Assembly: GCF_030506325.1 (NCBI RefSeq)
Contig: NZ_CP120683.1
Span: 930,001 to 994,000 of the forward strand
DNA: 64,000 bases
Direction of reading: 5' to 3'
Origin: Tunicatimonas pelagia
GTDB lineage: Bacteria > Bacteroidota > Bacteroidia > Cytophagales > Cyclobacteriaceae
The notes under the pieces are model-generated. The model was not told where the DNA came from and made no database searches. It worked only from the letters and a program-made list of their open reading frames with translations. Positions 9,022 to 17,313 of this stretch are shown piece by piece (position 1 is the stretch's first letter; each line of letters starts with the position of its first letter). The position numbers and the translations under genes are program-made.

Positions 9022-10059
9022 ATGATTCAAGTTGCCTTAGCCTCCTACGGTATGTCAGGGAAAGTTTTTCACGCTCCGCTTATCGCTGCTCATCCAGATT
9101 TTCATTTATACAAAGTGCTGGAACGCCACCGCAACGATGCAGTAGCCGACCACCCTAATGTTACTACCGTTCGGCAGTTTGATGATCTGCTCACTGACGA
9201 AAATATAGACCTGATCGTTGTGAACACCCCTAATACTCACCACTTTAGTATGACGAAGGCTGCGCTGGAAGCCGGAAAACACGTGGTAGTGGAAAAACCA
9301 TTTACCAACACCGCCGCCGAAGCAAAGGAGCTAATTGCCTTAGCTAAACAGAGAAACCAAGTTCTTACTGTATTTCAAAACCGACGGCTAGATAGCGATT
9401 TTCTGACTGTACAGAAAGTGTTACAGCAGCAACTATGCGGACGAGTAGTGGAGTACGAAGCCCACTACGATCGCTACCGTAATTACATTCAGCCCGATAC
9501 CTGGAAAGAAGAAAGTGGCCCTGGTTCTGGCATTCTGTACAACCTAGGTTCGCACATGATTGATCAGGCACTGGTGCTGTTCGGAATGCCCGAAACGCTG
9601 TTTGCCAAACTAAGTATTCAACGGACTGGGGGAAAAGCCCCCGATGCTTATCATCTTATTTTAGGCTACCCTGATAAACAAGTTACACTAAAATCAAGCT
9701 ACCTGGTGCGCGATGAAGGGCCCCGCTACAAAATTTTAGGTGATTTGGGCACCTTTACCAAATACGGTCTGGATTCTCAAGAAGATGATTTAAAAGCTGG
9801 AAAAATGCCTAATGAGGCTGACTGGGGCACTGAGCCGGAAGCAATTTGGGGAACCTTAGATACCGAGCTGAATGGTCTTCCTTTCCGGGGAAAAGTAACT
9901 TCCGAAGCAGGAAGTTATCTAGCATTTTATGAAAATCTTGCTCAAGTAGTTTCAGGTAAAGCATCGCTATTGATTCCAGCAGAAGAAGCTGAACAAGTAA
10001 TTCACTTGATTGAATTAGCCTACCAGAGTGACGAAAGTGGTCGGGAATTGAATGTTTAA
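9022..10059 (+). CDS. Gfo/Idh/MocA family NAD(P)-dependent oxidoreductase
   Basis: 345-residue cytoplasmic dehydrogenase acting on a sugar or cyclitol. The Rossmann domain opens with VALASYGMSGKVFHAPL (about 4-20), a variant dinucleotide loop typical of the YdgJ/YvaA-like (scyllo-inositol dehydrogenase) branch, followed by VNTPNTHHF and the family signature HVVVEKPFT (about 91-99), whose Lys is catalytic. The C-terminal domain has GSGILYNLGSHMIDQAL (about 169-185) with the conserved His. The exact substrate cannot be assigned. It stands alone between the barrel protein and a TetR regulator on the same strand. Confidence 0.88.
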   Translation: MIQVALASYGMSGKVFHAPLIAAHPDFHLYKVLERHRNDAVADHPNVTTVRQFDDLLTDENIDLIVVNTPNTHHFSMTKAALEAGKHVVVEKPFTNTAAEAKELIALAKQRNQVLTVFQNRRLDSDFLTVQKVLQQQLCGRVVEYEAHYDRYRNYIQPDTWKEESGPGSGILYNLGSHMIDQALVLFGMPETLFAKLSIQRTGGKAPDAYHLILGYPDKQVTLKSSYLVRDEGPRYKILGDLGTFTKYGLDSQEDDLKAGKMPNEADWGTEPEAIWGTLDTELNGLPFRGKVTSEAGSYLAFYENLAQVVSGKASLLIPAEEAEQVIHLIELAYQSDESGRELNV

Positions 10060-10201
10060 ACGGAAAATAGAATTTAGCAACATATATGCATGTCCCTGAA
10101 TAGTGTTGGTCGTTTTAGCCACTATTTTCATAGTTAAATCACGGTTATTAGTTTTCTTCTGTAGGTAGCGAAACCCATAGCACTGTGCGTTTTATACGCA
10201 T

Positions 10202-10271
10202 ATTCTAGTTCCAGACTCCAGTTTCCGGTCTCCCAATTCCATATTTTGTTCTCCGTTTTCCGTTTTACTAC
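10202..10271 (+). repeat. Degenerate 7-bp tandem repeat array (YTCCRGT family)
   Basis: Ten consecutive 7-base units keep phase from 10202 to 10271. Most read YTCC followed by three variable bases (for example TTCCAGA, CTCCAGT, TTCCGGT, CTCCGTT, TTCCGTT). It lies in the 269-bp gap between the oxidoreductase and the TetR gene. No inverted arm is evident. The remainder of the gap shows nothing recognisable apart from a possible promoter. Confidence 0.7.
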
Positions 10272-10281
10272 TACTTTTAAT

Positions 10282-10311
10282 TTTGGAAGTATTGCTTATT
10301 TACTACCTTAG
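10282..10311 (+). promoter_or_regulatory. Possible promoter of the TetR gene
   Basis: TTTG (10282-10285), an 18-base spacer and TACCTTAG (10304-10311) resemble the phylum's promoter elements, directly after the heptamer array and 18 bases before the start codon. Pattern match only. Confidence 0.3.
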
Positions 10312-10328
10312 CGCATCATTTCTAAACT

Positions 10329-11000
10329 ATGGTTACACTACGGCTCAGCGAGCGCTACTTCACTCGTGATCCTCAGCACACAGAATTAGGTTCAAAAATT
10401 ATCAGTCACAGTATCAAAATGATTGATGAGTTAGGGTTTGAACAATTTACATTTAAAAAACTTGCCACCCAGATTCAGTCAACGGAAGCGTCGGTTTATC
10501 GTTATTTCGAGAATAAACATAAGCTTCTTATCTACTTAATTGCTTGGTATTGGAAGTGGATGGAGTACTTGATTGATTATCGAACCAATCACCTAGCCGA
10601 CCCTGAAGAAAAGCTCAAAATAGCCTTAAGAGCAATATGCGATGAAGCCGAATTTGATCCGGCCTTTGCTGAAATTGACGAAACGGCCCTGTACCGTATT
10701 GTGGTTTCTGAGTCAAACAAAACCTACCTGACTAAGCAGGTAGATGAAGACAACAAAGAAGGACTGTTTCGGGGCTATAAAGATTTGTGCAAGCAAATTG
10801 CTACTATTGCTAAAGAGGTAAATCCTGAATATGCCTACCCACACGCCCTGATTAGCACGGTGTTGGAGGCTTCGCATCAGCAAGCTTTTTTTGCACTGCA
10901 CTTACCTTCCCTTACCGAAGTTAAGAAAGGTCAGGATGATCTACACAATCAGGTGTATAAGTACATAGAAAATTTGGTATTTGCCGCGCTTCGTCGCTAA
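10329..11000 (+). CDS. TetR/AcrR family transcriptional regulator
   Basis: 223 residues. The N-terminal DNA-binding domain (about 20-70) has the TetR pattern: GSKIISHSIKMIDELGFEQFTFKKLATQIQ, then the recognition helix STEASVYRYFENKHKLLIYL. The C-terminal ligand domain (about 75-220) is helical and unassigned. Such proteins repress neighbouring genes and release DNA on binding a small molecule. No obvious target gene is paired with it: upstream is an oxidoreductase on the same strand, downstream a convergent YbjQ gene. Confidence 0.88.
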   Translation: MVTLRLSERYFTRDPQHTELGSKIISHSIKMIDELGFEQFTFKKLATQIQSTEASVYRYFENKHKLLIYLIAWYWKWMEYLIDYRTNHLADPEEKLKIALRAICDEAEFDPAFAEIDETALYRIVVSESNKTYLTKQVDEDNKEGLFRGYKDLCKQIATIAKEVNPEYAYPHALISTVLEASHQQAFFALHLPSLTEVKKGQDDLHNQVYKYIENLVFAALRR

Positions 11001-11026
11001 CTACTATACTCCCCTGACGAAGTATT

Positions 11027-11347
11027 TTACTGATAGGTGATAGCTGTACCACTGGCGGTTACCATCAGCATACTAGATTCTTTTCCTACAGTTTCGTAGT
11101 CTAAATCTACGCCAATAACGGCGTTAGCCCCTAGTTTTTGGGCTTCCTCCTGCATTTCTCGTAAGGCAATTTCTTTAGCGTTTCGTAATGCCCGTTCGTA
11201 AGAACCCGAACGACCGCCGACAATATCGCGGATGCCAGCAAAGAAATCGCGAAATACATTTGCTCCAATGATGGCTTCGCCGGATACTAACCCGAGATGC
11301 TCAGTAACTGTTTTATCTTGTAAGGTGGAAGTGGTAGTGACTAGCAT
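11027..11347 (-). CDS. YbjQ/UPF0145 family heavy-metal-binding-like protein
   Basis: 106 residues, the usual family length. The full pattern is present: [65 protein letters not shown] and the closing GTAITY. The family forms small homopentameric cytoplasmic proteins; the name 'heavy metal-binding' comes from structural similarity and the role is not established. Convergent with the TetR gene (26 bp between stops). Confidence 0.88.
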   Translation of the reverse strand: MLVTTTSTLQDKTVTEHLGLVSGEAIIGANVFRDFFAGIRDIVGGRSGSYERALRNAKEIALREMQEEAQKLGANAVIGVDLDYETVGKESSMLMVTASGTAITYQ

Positions 11348-11399
11348 TTTCTTTTTATTAAATCAACGTAATCAACCCAGCACGGTTATGACTAGCGGT

Positions 11400-11812
11400 C
11401 TAAAAATTAATAATACCACCGATAACGGCGTAGTGTAGCAGCGTGAAATTATATACCTCATCGTTATCAGCGCCGCCTTCTAGCAGTCGATAACCAGCTT
11501 TTAAAGTAACCCTACGGTTAGGATAGAAGTAAGCAGCCAGTAGCACATCTTCCGCCCTACCCTGCGGTGAGGCCAGCGCATCTCCTACCAGCACAATTGA
11601 TAACTGCTCTTTGGCAAACCATTCAGCTCTGAAGTTTATCAGAGGTACAAACCCTACGTTGGTTTTCTCTTCGGTACGACTTGCACTACTTAGCCGAATG
11701 AGCGCATCCCGAATCTTAGCTGTTGCCCCAATTCCCCACTGAAAGCGCCCCTTCCGCGGAAATTCGTAGCGATATGTTAGCCGGTAAGAGTTAAATTGAT
11801 AGGCAGCCTCAA
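11400..11812 (-). pseudogene. 5'-truncated outer-membrane protein gene
   Basis: The frame encodes only the C-terminal part of a barrel protein: AAYQFNSYRLTYRYEFP, GIGATAKIRDALIRL, WFAKEQLSIVLVGDALASPQGRAEDV, then EGGADNDEVYNFTLLHYAVIGGIINF. This set resembles the second half of a conserved Bacteroidota outer-membrane protein of about 200+ residues; the signal peptide and first strands are missing. The apparent start codon at 11864 lies in DNA that codes for a MOSC protein on the other strand, so that N-terminus is an artefact. Together with the MOSC remnant this marks a deletion that took both 5' ends. Confidence 0.75.
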
Positions 11813-12207
11813 CTGGAGTATTTGGCGAAAATCTGACAGTAGACGGTCTGGATGAAACTACCATTAATATTGGCGACCGCTTTCAAGCGGGAGAATGTGA
11901 ACTGCAAGTAACCCAACCTCGTTTTCCCTGCTTCAAACTCGGCATCCGATTCGGTGACCCTACCATGATCCGGCACTTTTTGCAGCGCAATCAGCCGGGA
12001 GTATACTTCTCAGTAATCAAAGAAGGCTCAGTACAAGCTGGCGATTCGCTAACGCTACTCAAAAAATCCGATTCTCAGTTAACAATCACCGACATTGTTC
12101 GCCTATATGCAATCGATAAAGATGACCGAGCGGGAATAGAGTTAGCCGCTAACGATCTGCACCTTCCTGAAGATTGGCGGGAGTATTTTGCGAAAAAACT
12201 TGAGTAA
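11813..12207 (+). pseudogene. 5'-truncated MOSC domain gene (YiiM-like)
   Basis: The plus frame resumes at about 11813 with GVFGENLTVDGLDETTINIGDRF, the middle of a YiiM-type MOSC protein, continues QVTQPRFPCFKLGIRFG with the conserved Cys, and ends normally at 12205-12207. Two stops (TGA TAG, 11797-11802) lie just upstream in frame, so roughly the first 60-70 residues of the usual protein are absent. YiiM-type proteins reduce N-hydroxylated bases with a molybdenum cofactor. The remnant could not fold as the complete domain. A short product from ATG 11965 is possible but unlikely to function. Confidence 0.8.
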
Positions 12208-12228
12208 CTAAAATCTATTTCGTTATGA

Positions 12229-13326
12229 TCAGAACGCCAAATCATCCAGCTTTACCTTATCACCACCCGACTCAATAGAAGCTAGAATACCATCAATAAT
12301 TTGCACATCGCGTAATCCCATTTCGCCGGGTACGGGGGTTTGAGTGTTATTTAAAATACAAGCCGCAAAGTCATCCATCTGCCGGGCCTGCTGGTTCACC
12401 TGCGGAAAGTTAAGGGGGCCTTTGCTAGTTTTCCCCTTCAGACCACCGTACTGCGAATACGGATCAAGCTCTATCCATCCATCTTCGGCCGAGACGTAGA
12501 GATAATTCATTTTGGCATTATGGCTGGTTTCGCAGTTCGCTACTACCCCACTCGGAAATTCAAATTGGAAAGTGACCGTCTCATCGGTTTCGTCAAACTT
12601 CTTGGGTATGGTTTTAAACTCCTGCGCTCGCACGTACAGCGGATTTTCACCTACGGCGTAAATTGCTCCCTGAATAGCGTAAACGCCCATATTGCCCAGT
12701 GCCCCGGTTCCAGCTAAATCTTTTTGTAGCCGCCATTGATCCCAGTTATCACCCATGCGGTAACCGGCTCCGCAGCGCACAAAATTGATCTTACCCATCG
12801 TATTCTCCTTCGCCACTTCCATCACTTTTTGGTTGTAAGGCTCAAAGTGCAAACGATAGCCAATAGATAATTTCACTCCGGCTTTCTCGCAAGCATCCAT
12901 CATCTGACGACATTCCGCTACATTCATCGCCATCGGCTTTTCGCAGATTACGTGTTTGCCCGCTTCGGCGGCTCGGATGGTATACTCGGCGTGCATAGAA
13001 TTGGGCAACACTACGTAGATAATGTCAATATCATCATTATCGGCAATCTGATCGTAGGTTTCGTAATTGTAGATATTTTTCTCCGGGATACCGTATTTAT
13101 CCGCCCAGACTTTCTCCTTTTCCGGAGTGCCTGTTACCACTCCCGCCAGATAACAATTTTCGGTTTCCTGCAAGGCTGGCCCAAGTTGGCCTTGACTATA
13201 ACCACCTAAACCCACCAGGGCTACTCCTAGCTTTTTATCTTGAGAAAAGGAAGAAGCAAATGAGTGCGTGAAGGGAAGTGCTGAAGCCCCAGCAGCTAAA
13301 GTACGGGTAAAATCGCGTCGGTTCAT
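12229..13326 (-). CDS. Tat-exported Gfo/Idh/MocA oxidoreductase (glucose-fructose oxidoreductase-like)
   Basis: 365 residues. The leader MNRRDFTRTLAAGASALPFTHSFASS has a twin-arginine motif, so the folded, cofactor-loaded enzyme is probably exported. The Rossmann fold follows with GVALVGLGGYSQGQLGPAL (about 34-52), YVVLPNSMHAEY, the signature HVICEKPMAMN (about 129-139) with catalytic Lys, and a C-terminal substrate domain with GTGALGNMGVYAIQGAIYA. Resembles glucose-fructose oxidoreductase-like dehydrogenases with tightly bound NADP. The substrate is likely a sugar but is not assigned. Convergent with the MOSC remnant. Confidence 0.88.
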   Translation of the reverse strand: MNRRDFTRTLAAGASALPFTHSFASSFSQDKKLGVALVGLGGYSQGQLGPALQETENCYLAGVVTGTPEKEKVWADKYGIPEKNIYNYETYDQIADNDDIDIIYVVLPNSMHAEYTIRAAEAGKHVICEKPMAMNVAECRQMMDACEKAGVKLSIGYRLHFEPYNQKVMEVAKENTMGKINFVRCGAGYRMGDNWDQWRLQKDLAGTGALGNMGVYAIQGAIYAVGENPLYVRAQEFKTIPKKFDETDETVTFQFEFPSGVVANCETSHNAKMNYLYVSAEDGWIELDPYSQYGGLKGKTSKGPLNFPQVNQQARQMDDFAACILNNTQTPVPGEMGLRDVQIIDGILASIESGGDKVKLDDLAF

Positions 13327-13408
13327 GGTTAGTTAGATTGATAATCAAAAATCTAGTTTCTTCATTTCTAACCTGCACTTTGAGCGATTGTTTTTTCGTT
13401 GACCTCAG

Positions 13409-13446
13409 ACAAAAAAAACTACGGAAACCAATTGGCTCCCGTAGTT
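13409..13446 (-). terminator. Intrinsic terminator of the coiled-coil lipoprotein gene
   Basis: On the minus strand AACTACGG and CCGTAGTT pair (13439-13446 with 13417-13424), extended by a partly matched inner stem around AATT, and are followed by a run of T (plus-strand A 13411-13418). It sits 31 bases after the stop at 13478. Confidence 0.8.
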
Positions 13447-13477
13447 CGGAGGTTATGAAGAGAAGGGGGGGGACTAT

Positions 13478-14359
13478 TTATTTCACAACCATCACTAGGT
13501 ATTTAGATGATTCCCAAAACTTTTCCGGGTCGGCAATAACCAGTTGGCTGGTATTGGCCTCTTCGTTCGCTTTAATTTGGTAAGAACCTACCGGATGTGT
13601 AGTGGCCAGCTTTACATCTTCGCTGGGCAACGGAAAGCTCATCTGCTGACGGATGTCAATTCTAGTGAATTGCTGAGTGTCGTACTTATCAGCCAACGTA
13701 GTTGTTCGTCCTAAGCCAAGCACTCCACCTTTGCGGTCAATTACTGATTTTTCCTGAAGTTCTTTAGAAGTTCCGGCTACGTAGAAGGCTTCGTGTAGTT
13801 CGGTTACTCGTTCTTCAATCACTGAGTCTTTTACCAAATTGGTTTTTTCCAGATCAGCCACATTCATGTTCAGATCTTCTACCTTCATTTCCATCGCTAC
13901 TAAATTATCCTTCAGCGTACCGATTTCTGTTTCTCGCAGCTTAATCTGTTCAGTAAGCTCATCTTTCAATTTAGTCAGCGATTTTCTGAGCTTATTATTT
14001 TTGCCATAAGCTCCGGCTAGCTTCTGGTTCAAATCCTGAATTTTCGCCCGATTTTCTACCAGCAACGCATCAATGGTCTGAATATCGCTAACAATTTGCT
14101 GTTGGGTTTCCTGCGGATTTGTTCCTTTCTCTTTTTTAGTGATTTCAATATTGAGTTCTCGCTCCCTTATCTTATGAAGATTATCTTCTACGGTAGCTAG
14201 CGATTCCATAAACTCCGTGAGTGTAGCATCTTTTTGCTCAGTGGCTGCCATAATTTGCTGTCGTTCGGCCTGTAGTGCAGCAATTTTACTTTCCAATTCT
14301 TTGTTGTGGCAACCAAATAGTAGAGCCAGGGCGGGGATGAGGATTGCGTATCTTTTCAT
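13478..14359 (-). CDS. Coiled-coil lipoprotein of unknown function
   Basis: 293 residues from ATG 14359 (an upstream in-frame ATG at 14368 is less likely as it precedes the leader). Leader MKRYAILIPALALLFGC with lipobox LFGC. Residues about 20-195 are heptad-rich coiled coil (ESKIAALQAERQQIM, NRAKIQDLNQKLAG, LRKSLTKLKDELTEQI), then a C-terminal globular part of about 90 residues (RKGGVLGLGRTTTLADKYD, TTHPVGSYQIKANEE, PEKFWESSKYLVMVV). Probably anchored to a membrane as a scaffold or periplasmic sensor. No catalytic motif seen. It has its own terminator. Confidence 0.75.
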   Translation of the reverse strand: MKRYAILIPALALLFGCHNKELESKIAALQAERQQIMAATEQKDATLTEFMESLATVEDNLHKIRERELNIEITKKEKGTNPQETQQQIVSDIQTIDALLVENRAKIQDLNQKLAGAYGKNNKLRKSLTKLKDELTEQIKLRETEIGTLKDNLVAMEMKVEDLNMNVADLEKTNLVKDSVIEERVTELHEAFYVAGTSKELQEKSVIDRKGGVLGLGRTTTLADKYDTQQFTRIDIRQQMSFPLPSEDVKLATTHPVGSYQIKANEEANTSQLVIADPEKFWESSKYLVMVVK

Positions 14360-14553
14360 AAGTCTCAAAAATTTAATTGTGTTAATCTGTGATTACTTAT
14401 GAAAATTGCGTGCCATAGCCCTAGATCGGCTATTTCCGAGGAATGTAGCCTTTATTCTACGCTATCAGGGTGATTTCTCTGAGGAACAATACCCCAATCA
14501 AGGGAAATATTACTCAGAAAAGTAATATTTAGTCAAAAATAAAGAATATTATT

Positions 14554-15498
14554 TTAGAAGTCTTCATCCGATGAGAACGACTGCTCTTTCATTAGGGCAG
14601 CAATGGCAGCAGCAGTAGGGGCAGAAGGTTGGGCACCCAATTTAGTAGTAGCTAAGGCTGCCGCCGCATTGGCAAAAGCGATAGCATCGTTAAGTTTCTT
14701 TTGCTGCGATAAAGCCGTGGCCAGTGCTCCGCAAAAAGTGTCGCCCGCGCCAGTGGTATCTACGGGCTGAATCCCATAGGCCGAAACCATTTGCTGTTCT
14801 CGGCGCGTAGCCACGTAGGCTCCTCGCGCGCCTAGTGTAATAATCACGGTTTGCACTCGCTTCTGCAAGAGTTTATTGGCTGCCTCTTCTATTTGATGGG
14901 TGGTCTCTACCGGATGATCTACCAGCAACGCAGCTTCAGTCTCGTTGAGAACTAAGTAGTGAAGATGTTTAAGTAGATCGTCGCTCAGAGGTTGAGCCGG
15001 TGCCGGATTAAGCATCACTTTTTTACCTAACCTATTCGCCAACCCCACCACGTAAGCTACCGTTTCTACCGGAATTTCTAACTGAAGCAGAATAATCTCG
15101 GCTCCGGAAATCGCAATTCGCGCCTCATCAATCAGTTCCGAAGAAAGCAAGGCGTTAGCTCCCGGAGCTACGGCTATGCAGTTTTCGCCCGCTTCGTTTA
15201 CCAGAATAATCGCCGTACCGCTAGGTTCTTCGCCCGACTGGGTGATATAATCCGTATTGATACCTTCTTTAGAAAAGTTCGTAAGCATAGTCTGACCAAA
15301 CGTATCCTTACCCACGCTGGCAATGAACGTAACGTTACCTCCAGCTCGGGCCGCAGCTACGGCTTGATTAGCTCCTTTGCCACCGTACGCCTGACTGTAG
15401 CGGGCATTGCCTATGGTTTCGCCGGGTTGAGGAAAGTGAGCTACCTGAGCAATCAGGTCAATATTAGAGCTGCCAATCACCGCAATAGACTGGTTCAT
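14554..15498 (-). CDS. rbsK: Ribokinase
   Basis: 314 residues, PfkB family, phosphorylates D-ribose at O5 with ATP in the cytoplasm. Signatures: SIAVIGSSNIDLIAQ at the start, YGGKGANQAVAAARAG (about 38-53, substrate binding), VMLNPAPAQPL, VLNETEAALL, VIITLGARGAYV, and DTTGAGDTFCGAL (about 247-259) holding the anion hole and catalytic Asp. No rbsD, transporter or LacI gene is adjacent. Divergent from the GTP cyclohydrolase gene over a 210-bp gap in which no riboswitch was seen. Confidence 0.92.
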   Translation of the reverse strand: MNQSIAVIGSSNIDLIAQVAHFPQPGETIGNARYSQAYGGKGANQAVAAARAGGNVTFIASVGKDTFGQTMLTNFSKEGINTDYITQSGEEPSGTAIILVNEAGENCIAVAPGANALLSSELIDEARIAISGAEIILLQLEIPVETVAYVVGLANRLGKKVMLNPAPAQPLSDDLLKHLHYLVLNETEAALLVDHPVETTHQIEEAANKLLQKRVQTVIITLGARGAYVATRREQQMVSAYGIQPVDTTGAGDTFCGALATALSQQKKLNDAIAFANAAAALATTKLGAQPSAPTAAAIAALMKEQSFSSDEDF

Positions 15499-15708
15499 AT
15501 TCTTTCAGTTAGGTGTATTTTTAGTTGGGAGAAAGTTACGGATTTTTACTCAATCACGTGGTTAAGCAGTCACTTTTCTCAACCGTTGAGCTTCTTCTCG
15601 AGGAACATTTCCTGGCTAAATCTGGTTGGGAAATCATTCGGATACTCCGTATGTTTACATATTAGCTTGTATTGAGCGACTGATAAAACTTGCCTTTCAA
15701 TCTGATGA

Positions 15709-16347
15709 ATGGCTGTTGGAAAGATGATTATGGTGCCCTTAGAACGACAGGCCGAAACGCCCTTACCTACTCCTTACGGGACGTTTCGTATTATTGCGTA
15801 CGCTGACCAAGAAAATAATCCTATGCCCCACATTGCGATGGTTAGCGAAAAAACAGACTTTTCCCAACCGATACTGGTGCGAATTCATTCGGAATGTATG
15901 ACGGGCGATGTATTCGGTTCTTTGCGCTGCGACTGCGGTGAACAGCTCCAAGAAGCAATGCGGAAAACCGGAGCGGAAGGTGGAGTGATTATTTATCTTC
16001 GGCAAGAAGGGCGAGGCATTGGCCTGATTAACAAAATGAAAGCCTACAATCTTCAGGATAAGGGGTTGAACACCGCCGAAGCAAATTTGCATCTGGGATT
16101 TGAAATTGATGCCCGCGATTACGACATTGCTGTCCGAATGCTGAAAGACTTGGAAGTAAAATCCATTAAGCTAATGACGAACAATCCCGAAAAAGTAGAT
16201 AGCTTCATTAGTTCCGGGATTGAGCTAGTAGACCGGGTTCCGCTAGAGATTGCCCCGCGTGAAGAGAACTACGGGTACCTTCAAACGAAGCAGAAACTGA
16301 TGGGTCATATGATTGACCTTCCCGCTAATAATAACAATCATCACTAA
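15709..16347 (+). CDS. ribA: GTP cyclohydrolase II (stand-alone)
   Basis: 212 residues. Opens the imidazole and removes the C8 of GTP, giving 2,5-diamino-6-ribosylamino-pyrimidinone 5'-phosphate, formate and pyrophosphate. Zinc ligands appear as C63, C74 and C76 in HSECMTGDVFGSLRCDCG, with the family spacing; RQEGRGIGL (about 98-106) and LMTNNPEKV follow. It is not fused to a RibB domain, unlike many RibBA enzymes. ATG codons at 15709, 15724 and 15730 are all possible. It heads a same-strand run with a RibD-like reductase (9 bp gap) and a dehydrogenase, so the pyrimidine product may feed a dedicated pathway rather than riboflavin. Confidence 0.9.
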   Translation: MAVGKMIMVPLERQAETPLPTPYGTFRIIAYADQENNPMPHIAMVSEKTDFSQPILVRIHSECMTGDVFGSLRCDCGEQLQEAMRKTGAEGGVIIYLRQEGRGIGLINKMKAYNLQDKGLNTAEANLHLGFEIDARDYDIAVRMLKDLEVKSIKLMTNNPEKVDSFISSGIELVDRVPLEIAPREENYGYLQTKQKLMGHMIDLPANNNNHH

Positions 16348-16356
16348 AATAGAACC

Positions 16357-17313
16357 ATGACGCTGGAGAATTATTGGCAGGGACTACTTCTACTGAAAAA
16401 AACCATTGCTGATACTTCGGATGAAGTGCGCTTTTGCTTTATCAATTTCGGAGAGAAGTGCGAAGTATACGTTAATCGTCTTCCGGTACCCAATCCTAAA
16501 AACTCGTTGGTGCTGGTAATCGTTGACTCTGAAGCTAATATCCAGCATCATAAAGCCACCTCATTTTACCTAGACAACACAATTCTGGTGCTGGACTACG
16601 TGTACGAGTTAGATGAAGAGATCATCGATTTTCTGGCGACGTATATGCCTTACTGCTTTCTACCGATTCAGGCTAAAAAGCAGCAACGTGCCATCGCAAT
16701 TACTCATTTTGCTCAGTCGCTGGATGGGAAAATTGCCACCCATCAAGGCGATTCCAAGTGGATTGGCAACGACGATAATCTTATTCACGCCCACCGCATG
16801 CGCGCCTTGTGCTCCAGTATTTTGATTGGATCGCATACGCTTAATTACGATCACCCTTCGCTTACCGTTCGCTTGGTAGAAGGCAGCAACCCGCGCCGGG
16901 TAGTTATCTGTTCTACCGAGAGCGATTTTAGCAGTTTACAGAGCGATACCAAAAATCCGGTGCTGGTGATCGGTAGCGGCGACGATCCTTGCTTAGAGAA
17001 TACCGAATACGTACAGTTACCTTCTAATGATGTCGGAAAAATCGCCTGCCCCGATATACTGAAACTTCTTTTTGAAAAAGGATTATCTACCGTATACGTG
17101 GAAGGTGGCTCCGCCACCACTTCCAGCTTTTTAGCGCAAAAATCCATTGATGTGTTGCAACTACATATCGCGCCCCTAATTTTTGGATCGGGGCTGGATA
17201 GCTTTACGCTGCCCGAAATTGCTTCGGTAAGCGAAGCGGTACAGTTTGATCGATTTTACTATAAGCCCATCGGCGATACGTTTATGTTTGTGGGCGAAAT
17301 GCACTATGACTAA
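16357..17313 (+). CDS. RibD C-terminal-domain reductase lacking the deaminase domain
   Basis: 318 residues. The C-terminal part (about 112-315) is a dihydrofolate-reductase-like pyrimidine reductase: AITHFAQSLDGKIATHQGDSKWIG, HAHRMRALCSSILIGSHTLNYDHPSLTVR, the glycine-rich YVEGGSATTSSFL and APLIFGSG. It should reduce the ribosylamino-pyrimidine with NAD(P)H. The N-terminal 110 residues carry no zinc-deaminase motif (no HAE or PCxxxxxxPPC), so it cannot perform both RibD steps. Lies 9 bp after GTP cyclohydrolase II and overlaps the next gene by 8 bp, a tight operon. Confidence 0.85.
   Translation: MTLENYWQGLLLLKKTIADTSDEVRFCFINFGEKCEVYVNRLPVPNPKNSLVLVIVDSEANIQHHKATSFYLDNTILVLDYVYELDEEIIDFLATYMPYCFLPIQAKKQQRAIAITHFAQSLDGKIATHQGDSKWIGNDDNLIHAHRMRALCSSILIGSHTLNYDHPSLTVRLVEGSNPRRVVICSTESDFSSLQSDTKNPVLVIGSGDDPCLENTEYVQLPSNDVGKIACPDILKLLFEKGLSTVYVEGGSATTSSFLAQKSIDVLQLHIAPLIFGSGLDSFTLPEIASVSEAVQFDRFYYKPIGDTFMFVGEMHYD

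Noticed and set aside
10060-10328. tRNA or small RNA in the gap before the TetR gene
   Set aside because: No cloverleaf or CCA end seen; the gap is explained by a heptamer array and promoter-like motifs.
11813-11864. N-terminus of the minus-strand barrel protein starting at 11864
   Set aside because: The first 18 codons are antisense to conserved MOSC sequence; they result from the deletion joint and are not a real N-terminus.
15499-15708. Possible FMN riboswitch upstream of ribA
   Set aside because: None of the conserved FMN-aptamer segments were seen in the 210-bp gap.
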